Assembly: GCA_963696585.1 (NCBI GenBank)
Contig: CAVOKW010000010.1
Coordinates: 71,164 to 135,163 of the forward strand
Source of the DNA: Parvibaculum sp963696585
Lineage (GTDB): Bacteria > Pseudomonadota > Alphaproteobacteria > Parvibaculales > Parvibaculaceae
DNA length: 64,000 nucleotides
Direction: 5' to 3'
In this document: piece by piece, positions 18,101 to 25,453 of the stretch
Numbering within the stretch: position 1 is the stretch's first letter
How the letters are laid out: every line of letters starts with the position of its first letter
Position numbers and translations under genes: made by a program
The notes under the pieces: model-generated
Seen by the model: only the letters and a program-made list of their open reading frames with translations
Databases searched by the model: none
What the model was told of the DNA's origin: nothing

Positions 18101-18319
18101 GACGGCCTTTTTGGGCGCAGTCTTCCTGGCGGGTGCAGCCTTTTTGGCGGGCTTGGCCGCTTTTGCCTTGACCGGCTTTACCTTGGCTGGCTTTGCCTTG
18201 GCCGCTTTTGCCACGGGCTTCTTTGTCGCCTTGGCGGCGGCTGGCTTCTTTTTAACGGGTTTGTCTGCCGACTTTTTCGCGACGGCTTTTTTTGCCTTCG
18301 CCACTACCTTTTTCGCCAT
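15119..18319 (-). CDS. acnA: Aconitate hydratase A with a long histone-H1-like N-terminal extension
   Basis: Aconitase interconverting citrate and isocitrate in the TCA cycle. The catalytic part matches AcnA from SFGAKQTLKVGKRSYTYYSL onward, with the three [4Fe-4S] ligands in TSCTNTS (Cys about 609) and GCTTCIGNSG (Cys about 675 and 678), and normal C-terminal domain motifs. Its length, about 888 residues, is that of ordinary AcnA. In front of it lie roughly 176 residues made almost only of Lys, Ala, Pro and Val, with PAKK, VAKK and AAKP units, as in histone H1-like tails; the strip is uninterrupted and has no frameshift. ATG 18319 follows GAGGAA at good spacing, so translation of the extension is well supported. 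An in-frame TTG at 17791 would yield a 890-residue standard enzyme. The gene is divergent from a crotonase and ccmABCDG. Confidence 0.93.
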   Translation of the reverse strand: MAKKVVAKAKKAVAKKSADKPVKKKPAAAKATKKPVAKAAKAKPAKVKPVKAKAAKPAKKAAPARKTAPKKAVKKVTARKSPAKKPVAKKAVAAKKVPAKKVPAKKAVAKKPVAKKTAPAKKSPAKKPVAKVVAKKAAPAAKAKKPVAKPAVRKTVPAAKPIVISIAKKVAAKVKPLVNSFGAKQTLKVGKRSYTYYSLPVAEKKGLKGISRLPFSLKVLLENLLRFEDGRTVSAADIKAMKTWLTTRTSDREIAYRPARVLMQDFTGVPAVVDLAAMRDAVKNLGGDPTRINPLVPVDLVIDHSVMVDHFGTPTSFKQNTQIEYDRNRERYEFLRWGSKAFNNFRVVPPGTGICHQVNLEYLAQTIWTKTEGKEEIAYPDTCVGTDSHTTMINGLAVLGWGVGGIEAEAAMLGQPVSMLIPEVIGFRLTGKLMDGVTATDMVLTVTQMLRKKGVVGKFVEYFGAGLDNLTLEDRATIANMAPEYGATCGFFPIDNETLKYLRATGRSEERVALVEAYAKAQGMFRTHETPDPIFTDTLELDLASVVPSLAGPKRPQDRVALTDVAANFASALEKEFGKPGQAHTRVPVEGKDYDLGHGDVVIAAITSCTNTSNPMVLVAAGLVARKARAKGLKVKPWVKTSLAPGSQVVTDYLTKSGLQDDLDAMGFNLVGYGCTTCIGNSGPLPLEISAAINKNDLVASAVLSGNRNFEGRVSPDVKANYLASPPLVVAYALAGSTRIDLTTQPIGTGSDGMPVYLSDIWPSTQEVADTVRTCVTPEMFANRYANVFEGDAAWQGVKLTGGLTYDWDDASTYVANPPYFVGLKKELPKLSDVKDARILGLFGDSITTDHISPAGNIKVQSPAGSYLNAKQVGAQDFNSYGARRGNHEVMMRGTFANIRIKNQMLNGIEGGLTKLEPEGTQMPIYDAAMEYKRRGVPLVIFAGKEYGTGSSRDWAAKGTMLLGVKAVIAQSFERIHRSNLVGMGIAPLQFINDMSWQSLDLDGSEMVSISGLAKVKPRSKVKAVITYKDGTRKAIDLLCRIDTQDEVDYYENGGILQYVLRNLAA

Positions 18320-18473
18320 GAATTTGATTCCTCGATGTGCGGACTGGGCTACCGGGAGATGGAGGACATGCAAGGGCCTCATGCATGACATCCGAGTGGG
18401 GGTGGGTGTCCGATCGCAGACCGATTTCGCCGCCGCCTGACCGCCTTTGAGCCTATATGCTTAACGGCGCGAC

Positions 18474-18479
18474 TATAAT
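18474..18479 (+). promoter_or_regulatory. Possible -10 box upstream of the crotonase gene
   Basis: A perfect TATAAT sits 77 bases before the crotonase start, in the 237-bp space between it and the divergent acnA. No -35 box at 16-18 bases is convincing (TTGAGC lies 21 bases away), so this is weak. Confidence 0.25.
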
Positions 18480-18556
18480 GTCTTTCATCGCGCAATGCCA
18501 TGCCGTGCATGTCGCCGACCTCAAAATGATCGAAGAAAAAATCAGGGGAGAGAAAT

Positions 18557-19363
18557 ATGAAACCTGTTCGCAGTGAAAAGAATGGGCCTGTAACAACGGT
18601 CATTCTTGATCGCGCCCATGCGCGCAATGCGGTGGATCGCGCAACGGCGGACGCGCTTGCCAGGGCGTTTCTCGATTTTGAACAGGATGAGGATGCCCTG
18701 GTCGGTGTGCTATGGGGTGCGCACGGAGCATTTTGTGCCGGGGCTGACTTGAAGGCCGTGGCGCGCGGCGACGGCGGCAATCGGCTGGTCGCGCCGGAGT
18801 CGGGTTCGGGCTTTGACCGATTGAGCCTTGCCGGTCCCATGGGCCCCTCGCGCATGGTGCTGAACAAGCCTGTCATTGCGGCGATTGCCGGACCGGCCGT
18901 GGCGGGCGGATTGGAGCTGGCACTCTGGTGCGATCTGCGCGTGGTCGAGGAAGGTTCCATTCTGGGTGTTTATTGTCGGCGCTGGGGCGTGCCACTGATT
19001 GACGGCGGGACTGTCCGGTTGCCGCGGCTGATCGGACATTCACGCGCCATGGACCTCATCCTGACGGGTCGTGGTGTTGATCCGGAGGAGGCCCTGGCCA
19101 TGGGGCTTGTCAATCGGGTGGTCCCGGACGGGCAGGCGCGCGCTGCTGCCGAACGGCTTGCGGCAGAAATCGCCCGGTTTCCGCAAGAATGTCTGCGGCA
19201 TGATCGCAATTCAGCCATTGAGCAATGGGATTTGCCGCATGATCTTGCTATGGCAAACGAGTTTGCGCATGGTGCCGTCGTTCTGGCGAGTGGCGAAACG
19301 GTGAAGGGGGCCGCCCGATTTGCATCGGGCAAGGGACGGGGTGGCGCATTTGACGATATCTGA
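18557..19363 (+). CDS. Crotonase / enoyl-CoA hydratase family protein
   Basis: Protein of 268 residues. The crotonase fold is shown by GAHGAFCAGADLKAV (first oxyanion-hole strand) and AIAGPAVAGGLELALWCDLRV (second), then GVYCRRWGVPLIDGGTVRLPRLIG, where the acid residue region differs from classical hydratases. A glutamate of the second catalytic position is not obvious in the GVPLIDGG stretch, so hydratase activity itself is uncertain and another crotonase reaction is possible. ATG 18557 has GGGGAGAG close upstream. It ends three bases before ccmA and is probably co-transcribed with it. Confidence 0.82.
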   Translation: MKPVRSEKNGPVTTVILDRAHARNAVDRATADALARAFLDFEQDEDALVGVLWGAHGAFCAGADLKAVARGDGGNRLVAPESGSGFDRLSLAGPMGPSRMVLNKPVIAAIAGPAVAGGLELALWCDLRVVEEGSILGVYCRRWGVPLIDGGTVRLPRLIGHSRAMDLILTGRGVDPEEALAMGLVNRVVPDGQARAAAERLAAEIARFPQECLRHDRNSAIEQWDLPHDLAMANEFAHGAVVLASGETVKGAARFASGKGRGGAFDDI

Positions 19364-19366
19364 GGC

Positions 19367-20029
19367 ATGGGATCTGCAAGCATGACTTATCCGGCCATGA
19401 CCTATCCGACGATGCGACTGGAAGGTGTCGAGCTTGCCTGTCTGCGTGGTGGGCGGCTTGTCTTTGAGGGACTCAGCTTCGCGCTTGAAGGCGGCGAAGT
19501 TCTCGAGCTGACGGGGCCCAATGGAGCCGGCAAATCCAGCCTGTTGCGCCAGATGGCGGGTCTGCTTGAACTGGCGGCTGGGCGACTTGTGATGACGCCC
19601 GACAATGGCGATGTGCCGCTTTCGGCGCGGTTGCATTATGTCGGCCATCAAGATGCGCTCAAGCCCGCCATGTCGGTTGTCGAGACGGCGCATTTCTGGG
19701 CCGGTTATCTTGGCGGCGGATCGGACATCGAGGCGGCGCTCGGGGCGCTTGATCTGGCCGCGCTTGCCAATCTGCCGGTCGCCTATCTCTCGGCGGGTCA
19801 AAAGCGGCGGCTGGCGCTATCGCGGCTGATGCTGGCGCCGCGCCCGCTCTGGCTGCTTGATGAGCCGACCGTAGGACTTGATACGGCATCCATCGCGCGG
19901 CTCGTGGCGCTGATGGAGCGGCATCTGGGCGCGGGCGGCATGATCGTGGCGGCAACGCATCTTGATCTTGGCCTTGGTGTCATCAAGACACTCAATCTTG
20001 CAAGTCTCGCGGGGACTGAAACGCCATGA
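19367..20029 (+). CDS. ccmA: Heme exporter ATP-binding protein CcmA
   Basis: ATPase of about 220 residues: Walker A GPNGAGKSS, signature YLSAGQKRRLALSRL, Walker B LWLLDEPTVGLD and H-loop AATHLDL. The YVGHQDALKP segment is characteristic of CcmA. With CcmB and CcmC it releases the holo-CcmE heme chaperone for cytochrome c maturation. Two starts are possible: ATG 19367, very close to a GAGG, and ATG 19382 with better spacing. The N-terminus carries a short duplication (MTYPAMTYP). The next gene overlaps by four bases. Confidence 0.92.
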   Translation: MGSASMTYPAMTYPTMRLEGVELACLRGGRLVFEGLSFALEGGEVLELTGPNGAGKSSLLRQMAGLLELAAGRLVMTPDNGDVPLSARLHYVGHQDALKPAMSVVETAHFWAGYLGGGSDIEAALGALDLAALANLPVAYLSAGQKRRLALSRLMLAPRPLWLLDEPTVGLDTASIARLVALMERHLGAGGMIVAATHLDLGLGVIKTLNLASLAGTETP

Positions 20030-20703
20030 TGCGCGCATTCAAAGCCTTGCTTGCGCGGGATCTGCGCCTTGCCACCCGTGTCGGTGGTGGGGGCGGCATG
20101 GCGGTCTTCTTTTTCCTTGTCGTTGTCAGCATCGTGCCGCTGGGCATCGGGCCCGATCTCAATCTGTTGGCCATGGTTGCGCCCGGCATGTTGTGGGTCG
20201 GGCTTTTGCTCTCGGCGCTGCTGACGCTCGACCGATTGTTTCAGGCCGATTTTGAGGATGGCTCGCTTGATCTCTTGATGACGGGTGATCTGCCGCTGGA
20301 AATGGTGGTGGTGGCCAAGGCGCTCAGCCATTGGTTGACAACCGGCTTGCCATTGGTGGTTGCCGCCCCTTTGCTGGGGTTGCTGCTCAATCTGGATGTG
20401 GCAGCCTTTCCCCCGCTGATGTTCGCCATGCTGATCGGCGCGCCTGCGCTGAGTTTTCTCGGCACGATTGGTGCGGCCTTGACGGTGGGGGTCAGACGCG
20501 GCGGTTTGCTCGCCTCGCTGCTGGTCATGCCACTTTACATCCCTGTGCTGATTTTTGGTGTGGGGGCGGCAAGCGCTGCCGTCGCGGGCATGCCGGAGGG
20601 GGTTGCGGCGCAAAGTTTCGGCCTGCTTGCGGCGGTGGGCCTTGTCAGTCTGGTCATCGGCCCCGTGGCGGCTGCAGCCGGTTTGCGGGCCAATCTGCGG
20701 TAA
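20026..20703 (+). CDS. ccmB: Heme exporter membrane protein CcmB
   Basis: Integral membrane protein of 225 residues with six predicted helices. The N-terminal RDLRLATRVGGGGGMAVFFF and the FEDGSLDLLMTGDLPLE loop are the standard CcmB signature. The start overlaps ccmA (ATGA). It acts as the permease half of the CcmABCD complex in the inner membrane. Confidence 0.93.
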   Translation: MMRAFKALLARDLRLATRVGGGGGMAVFFFLVVVSIVPLGIGPDLNLLAMVAPGMLWVGLLLSALLTLDRLFQADFEDGSLDLLMTGDLPLEMVVVAKALSHWLTTGLPLVVAAPLLGLLLNLDVAAFPPLMFAMLIGAPALSFLGTIGAALTVGVRRGGLLASLLVMPLYIPVLIFGVGAASAAVAGMPEGVAAQSFGLLAAVGLVSLVIGPVAAAAGLRANLR

Positions 20704-20797
20704 GGGCGCGCCCCGCGCGTCAGATGGGGCATTTTGACCTGTGGGGACTTGTGGGGCTTGCCTTGCTCCCGAGGCCATTGAAGGATAAATCACTGAC

Positions 20798-21544
20798 ATG
20801 TCGATGCTCAGCGCCAGCCAAAGGCTACAGACTTTCGCCAATCCCACCCGTTTCATGGCCCTGTCAGGCCGGATCGTCGGGCCGCTGGCGATTGTGAGCG
20901 CCTGCCTGTTGGGTGCAGGGTTATATTACGCGCTATTTGACTCACCCCCCGACTACCAGCAGGGCGATACGGTGCGCATCATGTATGTGCATGTGCCCTC
21001 TGCCTGGCTCGCCATGTTTGGCTATATGGTCATGGCGGGTGCATCGGCCATGGCCCTCATTTTTCGCCATCCGCTGGCGGATGTCTGTGCGAAATCTGCG
21101 GCACCGATCGGCGCGGCTTTCACGTTTCTGGCGCTTGTCACCGGCTCGCTCTGGGGCAAGCCGATGTGGGGTACCTGGTGGGTCTGGGATGCGCGTCTGA
21201 CATCCGTGCTCATCCTGTTCTTTTTGTATCTCGGCTATATCGCGCTCTGGACCACCATTGAAGAACCGCTGCGCGCGGCGCGCGCCACCGCCGTTCTGGC
21301 GCTTGTCGGCGCGGTCAATGTGCCGGTCATTCATTACTCGGTGGTGTGGTGGAATACGCTGCATCAGCCAGCCAGCGTCTTCCGGCTGGATGGGCCGTCC
21401 ATTGCCTCTTCCATGCTGGTGCCGCTGGCGCTGATGGCGCTCGGTTTCACCGCGCTTTTCATCACGCTGTTGCTGGTGCGGATGCGGGCTGAAATCCTGC
21501 GGCGTCGCGTGCGCAGTCTCCTGATGGCAAGGGCGCGTGCATGA
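20798..21544 (+). CDS. ccmC: Heme exporter / heme-handling protein CcmC
   Basis: Protein of 248 residues with six TM helices. The tryptophan-rich heme-handling motif is seen as WGTWWVWDARLTS, flanked by histidines in MYVHVPSAW and NVPVIHYSVVWWNTLHQP. It loads heme onto CcmE. The gap from ccmB is 94 bp; the 3' end overlaps ccmD by four bases. Confidence 0.95.
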   Translation: MSMLSASQRLQTFANPTRFMALSGRIVGPLAIVSACLLGAGLYYALFDSPPDYQQGDTVRIMYVHVPSAWLAMFGYMVMAGASAMALIFRHPLADVCAKSAAPIGAAFTFLALVTGSLWGKPMWGTWWVWDARLTSVLILFFLYLGYIALWTTIEEPLRAARATAVLALVGAVNVPVIHYSVVWWNTLHQPASVFRLDGPSIASSMLVPLALMALGFTALFITLLLVRMRAEILRRRVRSLLMARARA

Positions 21545-21744
21545 TGGCCGAATTTTTCAATATGGGCGGCTATGCGGCCTATGTCTGGCCGGTTTACGGA
21601 TTGGCGGCCCTGGTTGTGGTCGGTGTCATATGGCAGAGCCTTGCCGACTACCACGCTCAACTCAAACTTGTGAGCGAGCTCGAAGCGCTGGCGGGTGGAC
21701 GCGTTCGCCGCGCCGCCAAGCAACCATCGCAGGACGCAACGTGA
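21541..21744 (+). CDS. ccmD: Heme exporter protein CcmD
   Basis: Small protein of 67 residues with a single TM helix (AAYVWPVYGLAALVVVGVIW) followed by a basic cytoplasmic tail, the usual CcmD layout. It overlaps ccmC (ATGATG) and its stop overlaps the start of ccmG. CcmD is required for release of holo-CcmE. Confidence 0.9.
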   Translation: MMAEFFNMGGYAAYVWPVYGLAALVVVGVIWQSLADYHAQLKLVSELEALAGGRVRRAAKQPSQDAT

Positions 21745-22295
21745 TGTGGCGTCCCCGCCTTGCGGCGCTCATTCCGGTTGCGATTTTTCTCCTGCTTGCC
21801 GGCCTGTTTTTGACGGCGATCTATCGCGGCGATCCATCGCGTCTGCCCTCGGCGCTTGTCGGTCGTTATGTCCCGACCTTCGATCTGCCGCCTGTTGCGG
21901 GTCTTGATGTGCCGGGGCTTTCCTCAGCCGATTTTGGCAAGGGCAAGCCGATGGTCGTCAATGTCTGGGCCTCGTGGTGTGTGCCCTGCCGCGAAGAGCA
22001 TAGCGTGCTCGTCGCGCTCAAAGGGCTGATCGATGTGCCGCTGGTGGGGTTGAACTACAAGGATGATCCGGAATCCGCAGCGCGGTTTCTCGGGGCGCTT
22101 GGTAATCCGTTTTCGCGTGTCGGCGCCGACAGCACGGGTCGCGTGTCGATTGACTGGGGGGTTTATGGTGTGCCGGAGACTTATGTCGTCGATGGGCATG
22201 GCCTCATCGTTTATAAGCATGTCGGCCCTTTGACGCCTGAAGCGCTGGACAGCGAAATCCTGCCGGCGCTTCAAAAAGCCCGGATGGGCAAGTAA
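21744..22295 (+). CDS. ccmG: Thiol:disulfide interchange protein CcmG/DsbE
   Basis: Membrane-anchored thioredoxin-fold protein of 183 residues. One TM helix at residues 7-26, then the redox motif WCVPC with Cys79 and Cys82 and the downstream GVPETYVVDGHG cis-proline loop. It keeps apocytochrome c cysteines reduced in the periplasm. ATG 21744 overlaps the ccmD stop by one base, so it belongs to the same operon. Confidence 0.93.
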   Translation: MWRPRLAALIPVAIFLLLAGLFLTAIYRGDPSRLPSALVGRYVPTFDLPPVAGLDVPGLSSADFGKGKPMVVNVWASWCVPCREEHSVLVALKGLIDVPLVGLNYKDDPESAARFLGALGNPFSRVGADSTGRVSIDWGVYGVPETYVVDGHGLIVYKHVGPLTPEALDSEILPALQKARMGK

Positions 22296-22332
22296 GCGCG
22301 GCAGGATTATTCAGTTCAACAGAGTGGGAAGG

Positions 22333-22884
22333 TCAGGCCTTTTTACGCGGCGCGGGCTTCTTTTTGGCCGGGGCTTTGCGGGCGGTCGGCTTGCGGGCGG
22401 CCGGTTTCTTTTCGGTGGGCGCTTCAGCCGTCTTGAGGCTCTCAATCGCACCGTTCAGATGGCCAAGCGCCTTGAGCAATTCAGCCTGAACGCCTTTTGG
22501 CAAGACATCGAGCAGCGCTTTTTCAGCGGCGATCGCCTTGGGCATTGCCCCATTGAGCGCACGACGGCCGGCAGCGGTCAGACGCACGGAATTGGCGCGC
22601 GCATCTTCGGCGGTACGCTTGCGCGCGAGAAGGCCGTTCTTGATCATGCGGCTGATCATGTCTGCCAATGTGGAACGGTCGATGCCGGTGCGATTGACAA
22701 GATCTGTCTGGCTCAGACCTTCAGCATCATTCACGGCAAACAGCACAATGAACTGGCGTGGCGTCAGCGTGCTTTCGCCCATTTGCTGCACGAACTGGTC
22801 ATAAGCAAATTGCTGCGTGCGGCGCAGCATGTGGCTGAGCGAGCTTTCGAGATCAAAAGTCCCGGCAGATTTCTTGGCGGCCAT
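22333..22884 (-). CDS. MarR family regulator with a basic Lys/Ala/Pro C-terminal tail
   Basis: Protein of 183 residues. The central winged-helix is typical MarR: LTPRQFIVLFAVND, then GLSQTDLVNRTGIDRSTLADMI (recognition helix) and KRTAEDARANSVRLTAAGRRAL (wing). After it, from about residue 153, comes a low-complexity basic tail with PAARKPTARKAPAKKK and PRKKA, like the extension on AcnA. AAGGAA precedes ATG 22884. The ligand and targets are unknown; it faces the ccm operon end to end. Confidence 0.85.
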   Translation of the reverse strand: MAAKKSAGTFDLESSLSHMLRRTQQFAYDQFVQQMGESTLTPRQFIVLFAVNDAEGLSQTDLVNRTGIDRSTLADMISRMIKNGLLARKRTAEDARANSVRLTAAGRRALNGAMPKAIAAEKALLDVLPKGVQAELLKALGHLNGAIESLKTAEAPTEKKPAARKPTARKAPAKKKPAPRKKA

Positions 22885-23239
22885 TCAAATTTCCTTCGGC
22901 TCTGTTCCATGAGGACCCTCAGGGCTGAACCGCGCAACGCAGCGCCATACCGTTCAAAGCCTGCGATCCCCAGTCAATTGAAAGAAGGACCATCCGGGGA
23001 CTGCCAGGCGCAACAAGCATAGCAGGGGGGGCGGAATACCTCCATGGATTGCGATGGCCGACATGGGCAATATCGGGGCTCTATCGGCGCAGCGCTTTAT
23101 GAGTATCATATGCACCTTCCGGGCCCCGGTATGCAAGAGCCTCCAGCACCGGAAATAAAAATATCGCTCATACGGAACATTTTGGCTTGCATCTTGTGCC
23201 AATGCTTATCTCCGTAGGCGGACCATAGGATGGTTTATC
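22885..23239. other. Gene-free stretch, no recognised feature
   Basis: The 355 bases between the divergent MarR and Nudix genes must carry both promoters. An open frame of 82 codons on the minus strand has no ribosome site and an unconvincing product, and no hairpin or repeat stood out. Confidence 0.6.
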
Positions 23240-23851
23240 ATGAGCAGCGGTGACGCAGGTGAACGCGAAGATCGTCATGTGACGGGACAATTCCGCGATC
23301 CGGGCGGTGTGCGTGAGATGACATTTTCCAAACGTGTGCCGGCAGGTGACAGTTTGCCGCGCAATATTTGCGACCATTGCGGCTTCATCGATTATGTGAA
23401 TCCCAAAATTGTTGTGGGATCAGTCGTGGCGCATGAAGGGCGTGTTCTGCTGTGCCGCCGTGCGATTGAGCCACGCAGGGGTTTCTGGACGCTGCCAGCC
23501 GGATTTATGGAGCAAGGCGAAGCGGTGGAAGAGGGCGCGATGCGTGAGGCCCGCGAGGAAGCCAATGCCGAGATACGCATTCGGGATTTGCTGGCGATCT
23601 ATTCCATTCCGCGCATTGCACAGGTGCAGATCATGTATCGCGCCGAGCTGTTGTCGCCAGATATATCGGCAGGCGAAGAAAGTCTCGAAGTCGGGCTTTT
23701 CGCGTGGGAGGATATTCCCTGGGATGCGTTGGCTTTTCCCAGCGTTCATTGGGCGCTGACGCAATATCGCTCCGTCATGTCAAAGGAAGTGATTGCGCCC
23801 TTTGGCAATCCCGAGGGAGAAAACGGGAACAGATTTCCAGCAACTAAATAG
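23240..23851 (+). CDS. Nudix hydrolase with N-terminal zinc-ribbon-like segment
   Basis: Protein of 203 residues. The Nudix box is GFMEQGEAVEEGAMREAREE, with the REAREE helix binding metal. Before it is NICDHCGFIDYVNPKI, a CxxC knuckle as in Zn-ribbon Nudix proteins of the NADH-pyrophosphatase/ADP-ribose type. Only one CxxC pair is visible, so a full zinc ribbon is not certain. ATG 23240 follows AGGATGG; an internal start at MTFSK is possible. The last eight bases overlap convergently with ispZ. Confidence 0.83.
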   Translation: MSSGDAGEREDRHVTGQFRDPGGVREMTFSKRVPAGDSLPRNICDHCGFIDYVNPKIVVGSVVAHEGRVLLCRRAIEPRRGFWTLPAGFMEQGEAVEEGAMREAREEANAEIRIRDLLAIYSIPRIAQVQIMYRAELLSPDISAGEESLEVGLFAWEDIPWDALAFPSVHWALTQYRSVMSKEVIAPFGNPEGENGNRFPATK

Positions 23852-24500
23852 CAGTCTGGTTGTCAGACGATTGATCCGTCTCTTCAGCAGGTGGCGCATA
23901 TTTTGTGAGGACCGGAATCTGCGCCATACCGAAAACCATGGTGAGCGGCATGATCGCGAAGACCTTGAAATTCACCCATGTGTCGGTTGAGACATTGCGC
24001 CAGACAACCTCATTGACGAATGCGAGCAGCAAAAAGAAATAGCCCCAGCGATAGGTCAGCACCATCCAGCCTTCATCCGTCAGATCAAAGGCGCCGTCAA
24101 ATAGCTGTTTCATGATGGGCTTGCCCATCCAGGCGGCACCCAGCAGGGCGGAAGCGAAAAGCAGATTGGTGATGGTTGGTTTCAGTTTGATAAAAAGCTC
24201 GTCATGCAGATAAATCGTCATGCCACCCATGATGAAGACGAAGACACCTGTGACGAGGGGCATGGTCGGAATTTTGCGGAACAAACTATAGGATGTTCCC
24301 AGGGAAATCAGGGTGGCGATCATGAAGCCGCCAGTTGCCCAGAAAATATTCTGGCTCGCCGCAATGCCGAAAATATCATTCGCCCGGGCATTCAAGATAA
24401 AAAACACAGCCAGCGGCCCGAGCTCGATTGCCATGCGGATCCATTGCGATCCAGACATGCCAGCAATGTTCTTGTCATCAGGGGGAGTTGGGTCGGGCAT
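23844..24500 (-). CDS. ispZ: Septation protein A / inner-membrane-spanning protein IspZ (YciB)
   Basis: Protein of 218 residues with five or six TM segments and the family motifs FFILNARANDIFGIAAS, WMGKPIMKQLF and GWMVLTYRWGYFFLLLAFVNE. Members affect septation and envelope integrity. The start is ATG 24500 with GGAGC upstream, two bases after the ftsY stop, so it is the last gene of dapF-mtaB-ftsY-ispZ. Confidence 0.92.
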   Translation of the reverse strand: MPDPTPPDDKNIAGMSGSQWIRMAIELGPLAVFFILNARANDIFGIAASQNIFWATGGFMIATLISLGTSYSLFRKIPTMPLVTGVFVFIMGGMTIYLHDELFIKLKPTITNLLFASALLGAAWMGKPIMKQLFDGAFDLTDEGWMVLTYRWGYFFLLLAFVNEVVWRNVSTDTWVNFKVFAIMPLTMVFGMAQIPVLTKYAPPAEETDQSSDNQTAI

Positions 24501-24502
24501 GG

Positions 24503-25453
24503 TCAAGCAGCTCCGGTGATGGCGCGGGCATAGGTATCGGCGTCGAAAGTCTGGAGATCGTCGATGCCCTCACCGACACCGATCATGTGTACAGGCAAGC
24601 CAAAGCGCGCGGCAATGGCAACCAGAATGCCGCCGCGTGCCGTACCATCAAGCTTGGTCATGACAAGACCGGTGACGCCAGCCGTCTTGCCAAAAATATC
24701 AACCTGATTAAGGGCGTTCTGGCCTGTGGTTGCATCAAGCACGAGAAGCGTTGCATGGGGCGCATCGGGATCGAGCTTGCGAATAACGCGCAGGACTTTT
24801 TCAAGTTCCGCCATCAGGTCGGTCTTGTTCTGCAAGCGGCCTGCCGTGTCGATCATCAAGACATCGGTGCCTTCGGCACGGGCGCGGGCCAGCGCTTCAT
24901 AGGCCAAGCCAGCGGCGTCGCCACCGACTTTGGTTGAGCAGACGGGCGCATTGATGCGCTCGCCCCAGATTTTCAGTTGCTCGACAGCGGCAGCGCGAAA
25001 TGTGTCGCCCGCAGCGAGCATGACGCTTTTGCCCTCGGCACGAAGTTTGGCGCCAATTTTGCCGATGGTTGTGGTCTTGCCGGCGCCGTTAACGCCTATC
25101 ATGAGGATGACAAAGGGCTTTTTGCTGGCGTCTATGACAAGCGGCTTTGCGACACCTCGCAAGCGACCGGCAATATCGGCGGCGAGAATGGCACGGATTT
25201 CGTCGCTGGCAATTTCCTTGTCGAAGCGATCCCTGGCCAGTGCCCTGGTGATGGAAGCGGCCGTGTCGATGCCGAGATCAGCGCTGATGAGCAGGTCTTC
25301 CAGTTCGCCGAGCGTCTGCGTATCCAGTTTGCGCTTGGTGAAGATGCCGGTGATGCCGTCGGAGAGATTTTTGGTCGAACGCGACAGGCCTTCCTTCATG
25401 CGCTGAAGGAGGGACTTTTTCTTTTGCGCGATTTCGGAATCAGACTCACTCAT
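24503..25453 (-). CDS. ftsY: Signal recognition particle receptor FtsY
   Basis: GTPase of 316 residues that docks SRP-ribosome complexes to the membrane. An N-domain is followed by the G-domain: GVNGAGKTTT (G1), AGDTFRAAA (G2), DTAGRLQ (G3) and TKLDGTARGG (G4). The acidic A-domain typical of enterobacterial FtsY is absent, as is common in alphaproteobacteria. The start overlaps the mtaB stop by four bases. Confidence 0.95.
   Translation of the reverse strand: MSESDSEIAQKKKSLLQRMKEGLSRSTKNLSDGITGIFTKRKLDTQTLGELEDLLISADLGIDTAASITRALARDRFDKEIASDEIRAILAADIAGRLRGVAKPLVIDASKKPFVILMIGVNGAGKTTTIGKIGAKLRAEGKSVMLAAGDTFRAAAVEQLKIWGERINAPVCSTKVGGDAAGLAYEALARARAEGTDVLMIDTAGRLQNKTDLMAELEKVLRVIRKLDPDAPHATLLVLDATTGQNALNQVDIFGKTAGVTGLVMTKLDGTARGGILVAIAARFGLPVHMIGVGEGIDDLQTFDADTYARAITGAA

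Noticed and set aside
17748..18440. Open frame of 230 codons antisense to the acnA extension, rich in Phe and Ala
   Set aside because: It is the mirror image of the Lys/Ala repeats; the long frame follows from the low-complexity sequence and has no ribosome site.
22954..23202. Minus-strand frame of 82 codons between the MarR and Nudix genes
   Set aside because: No ribosome site, odd composition and no motif.
23844..23851. Eight-base convergent overlap of the Nudix and ispZ genes
   Set aside because: Both frames have good stops and family-consistent ends; such short overlaps are common and need no special explanation.
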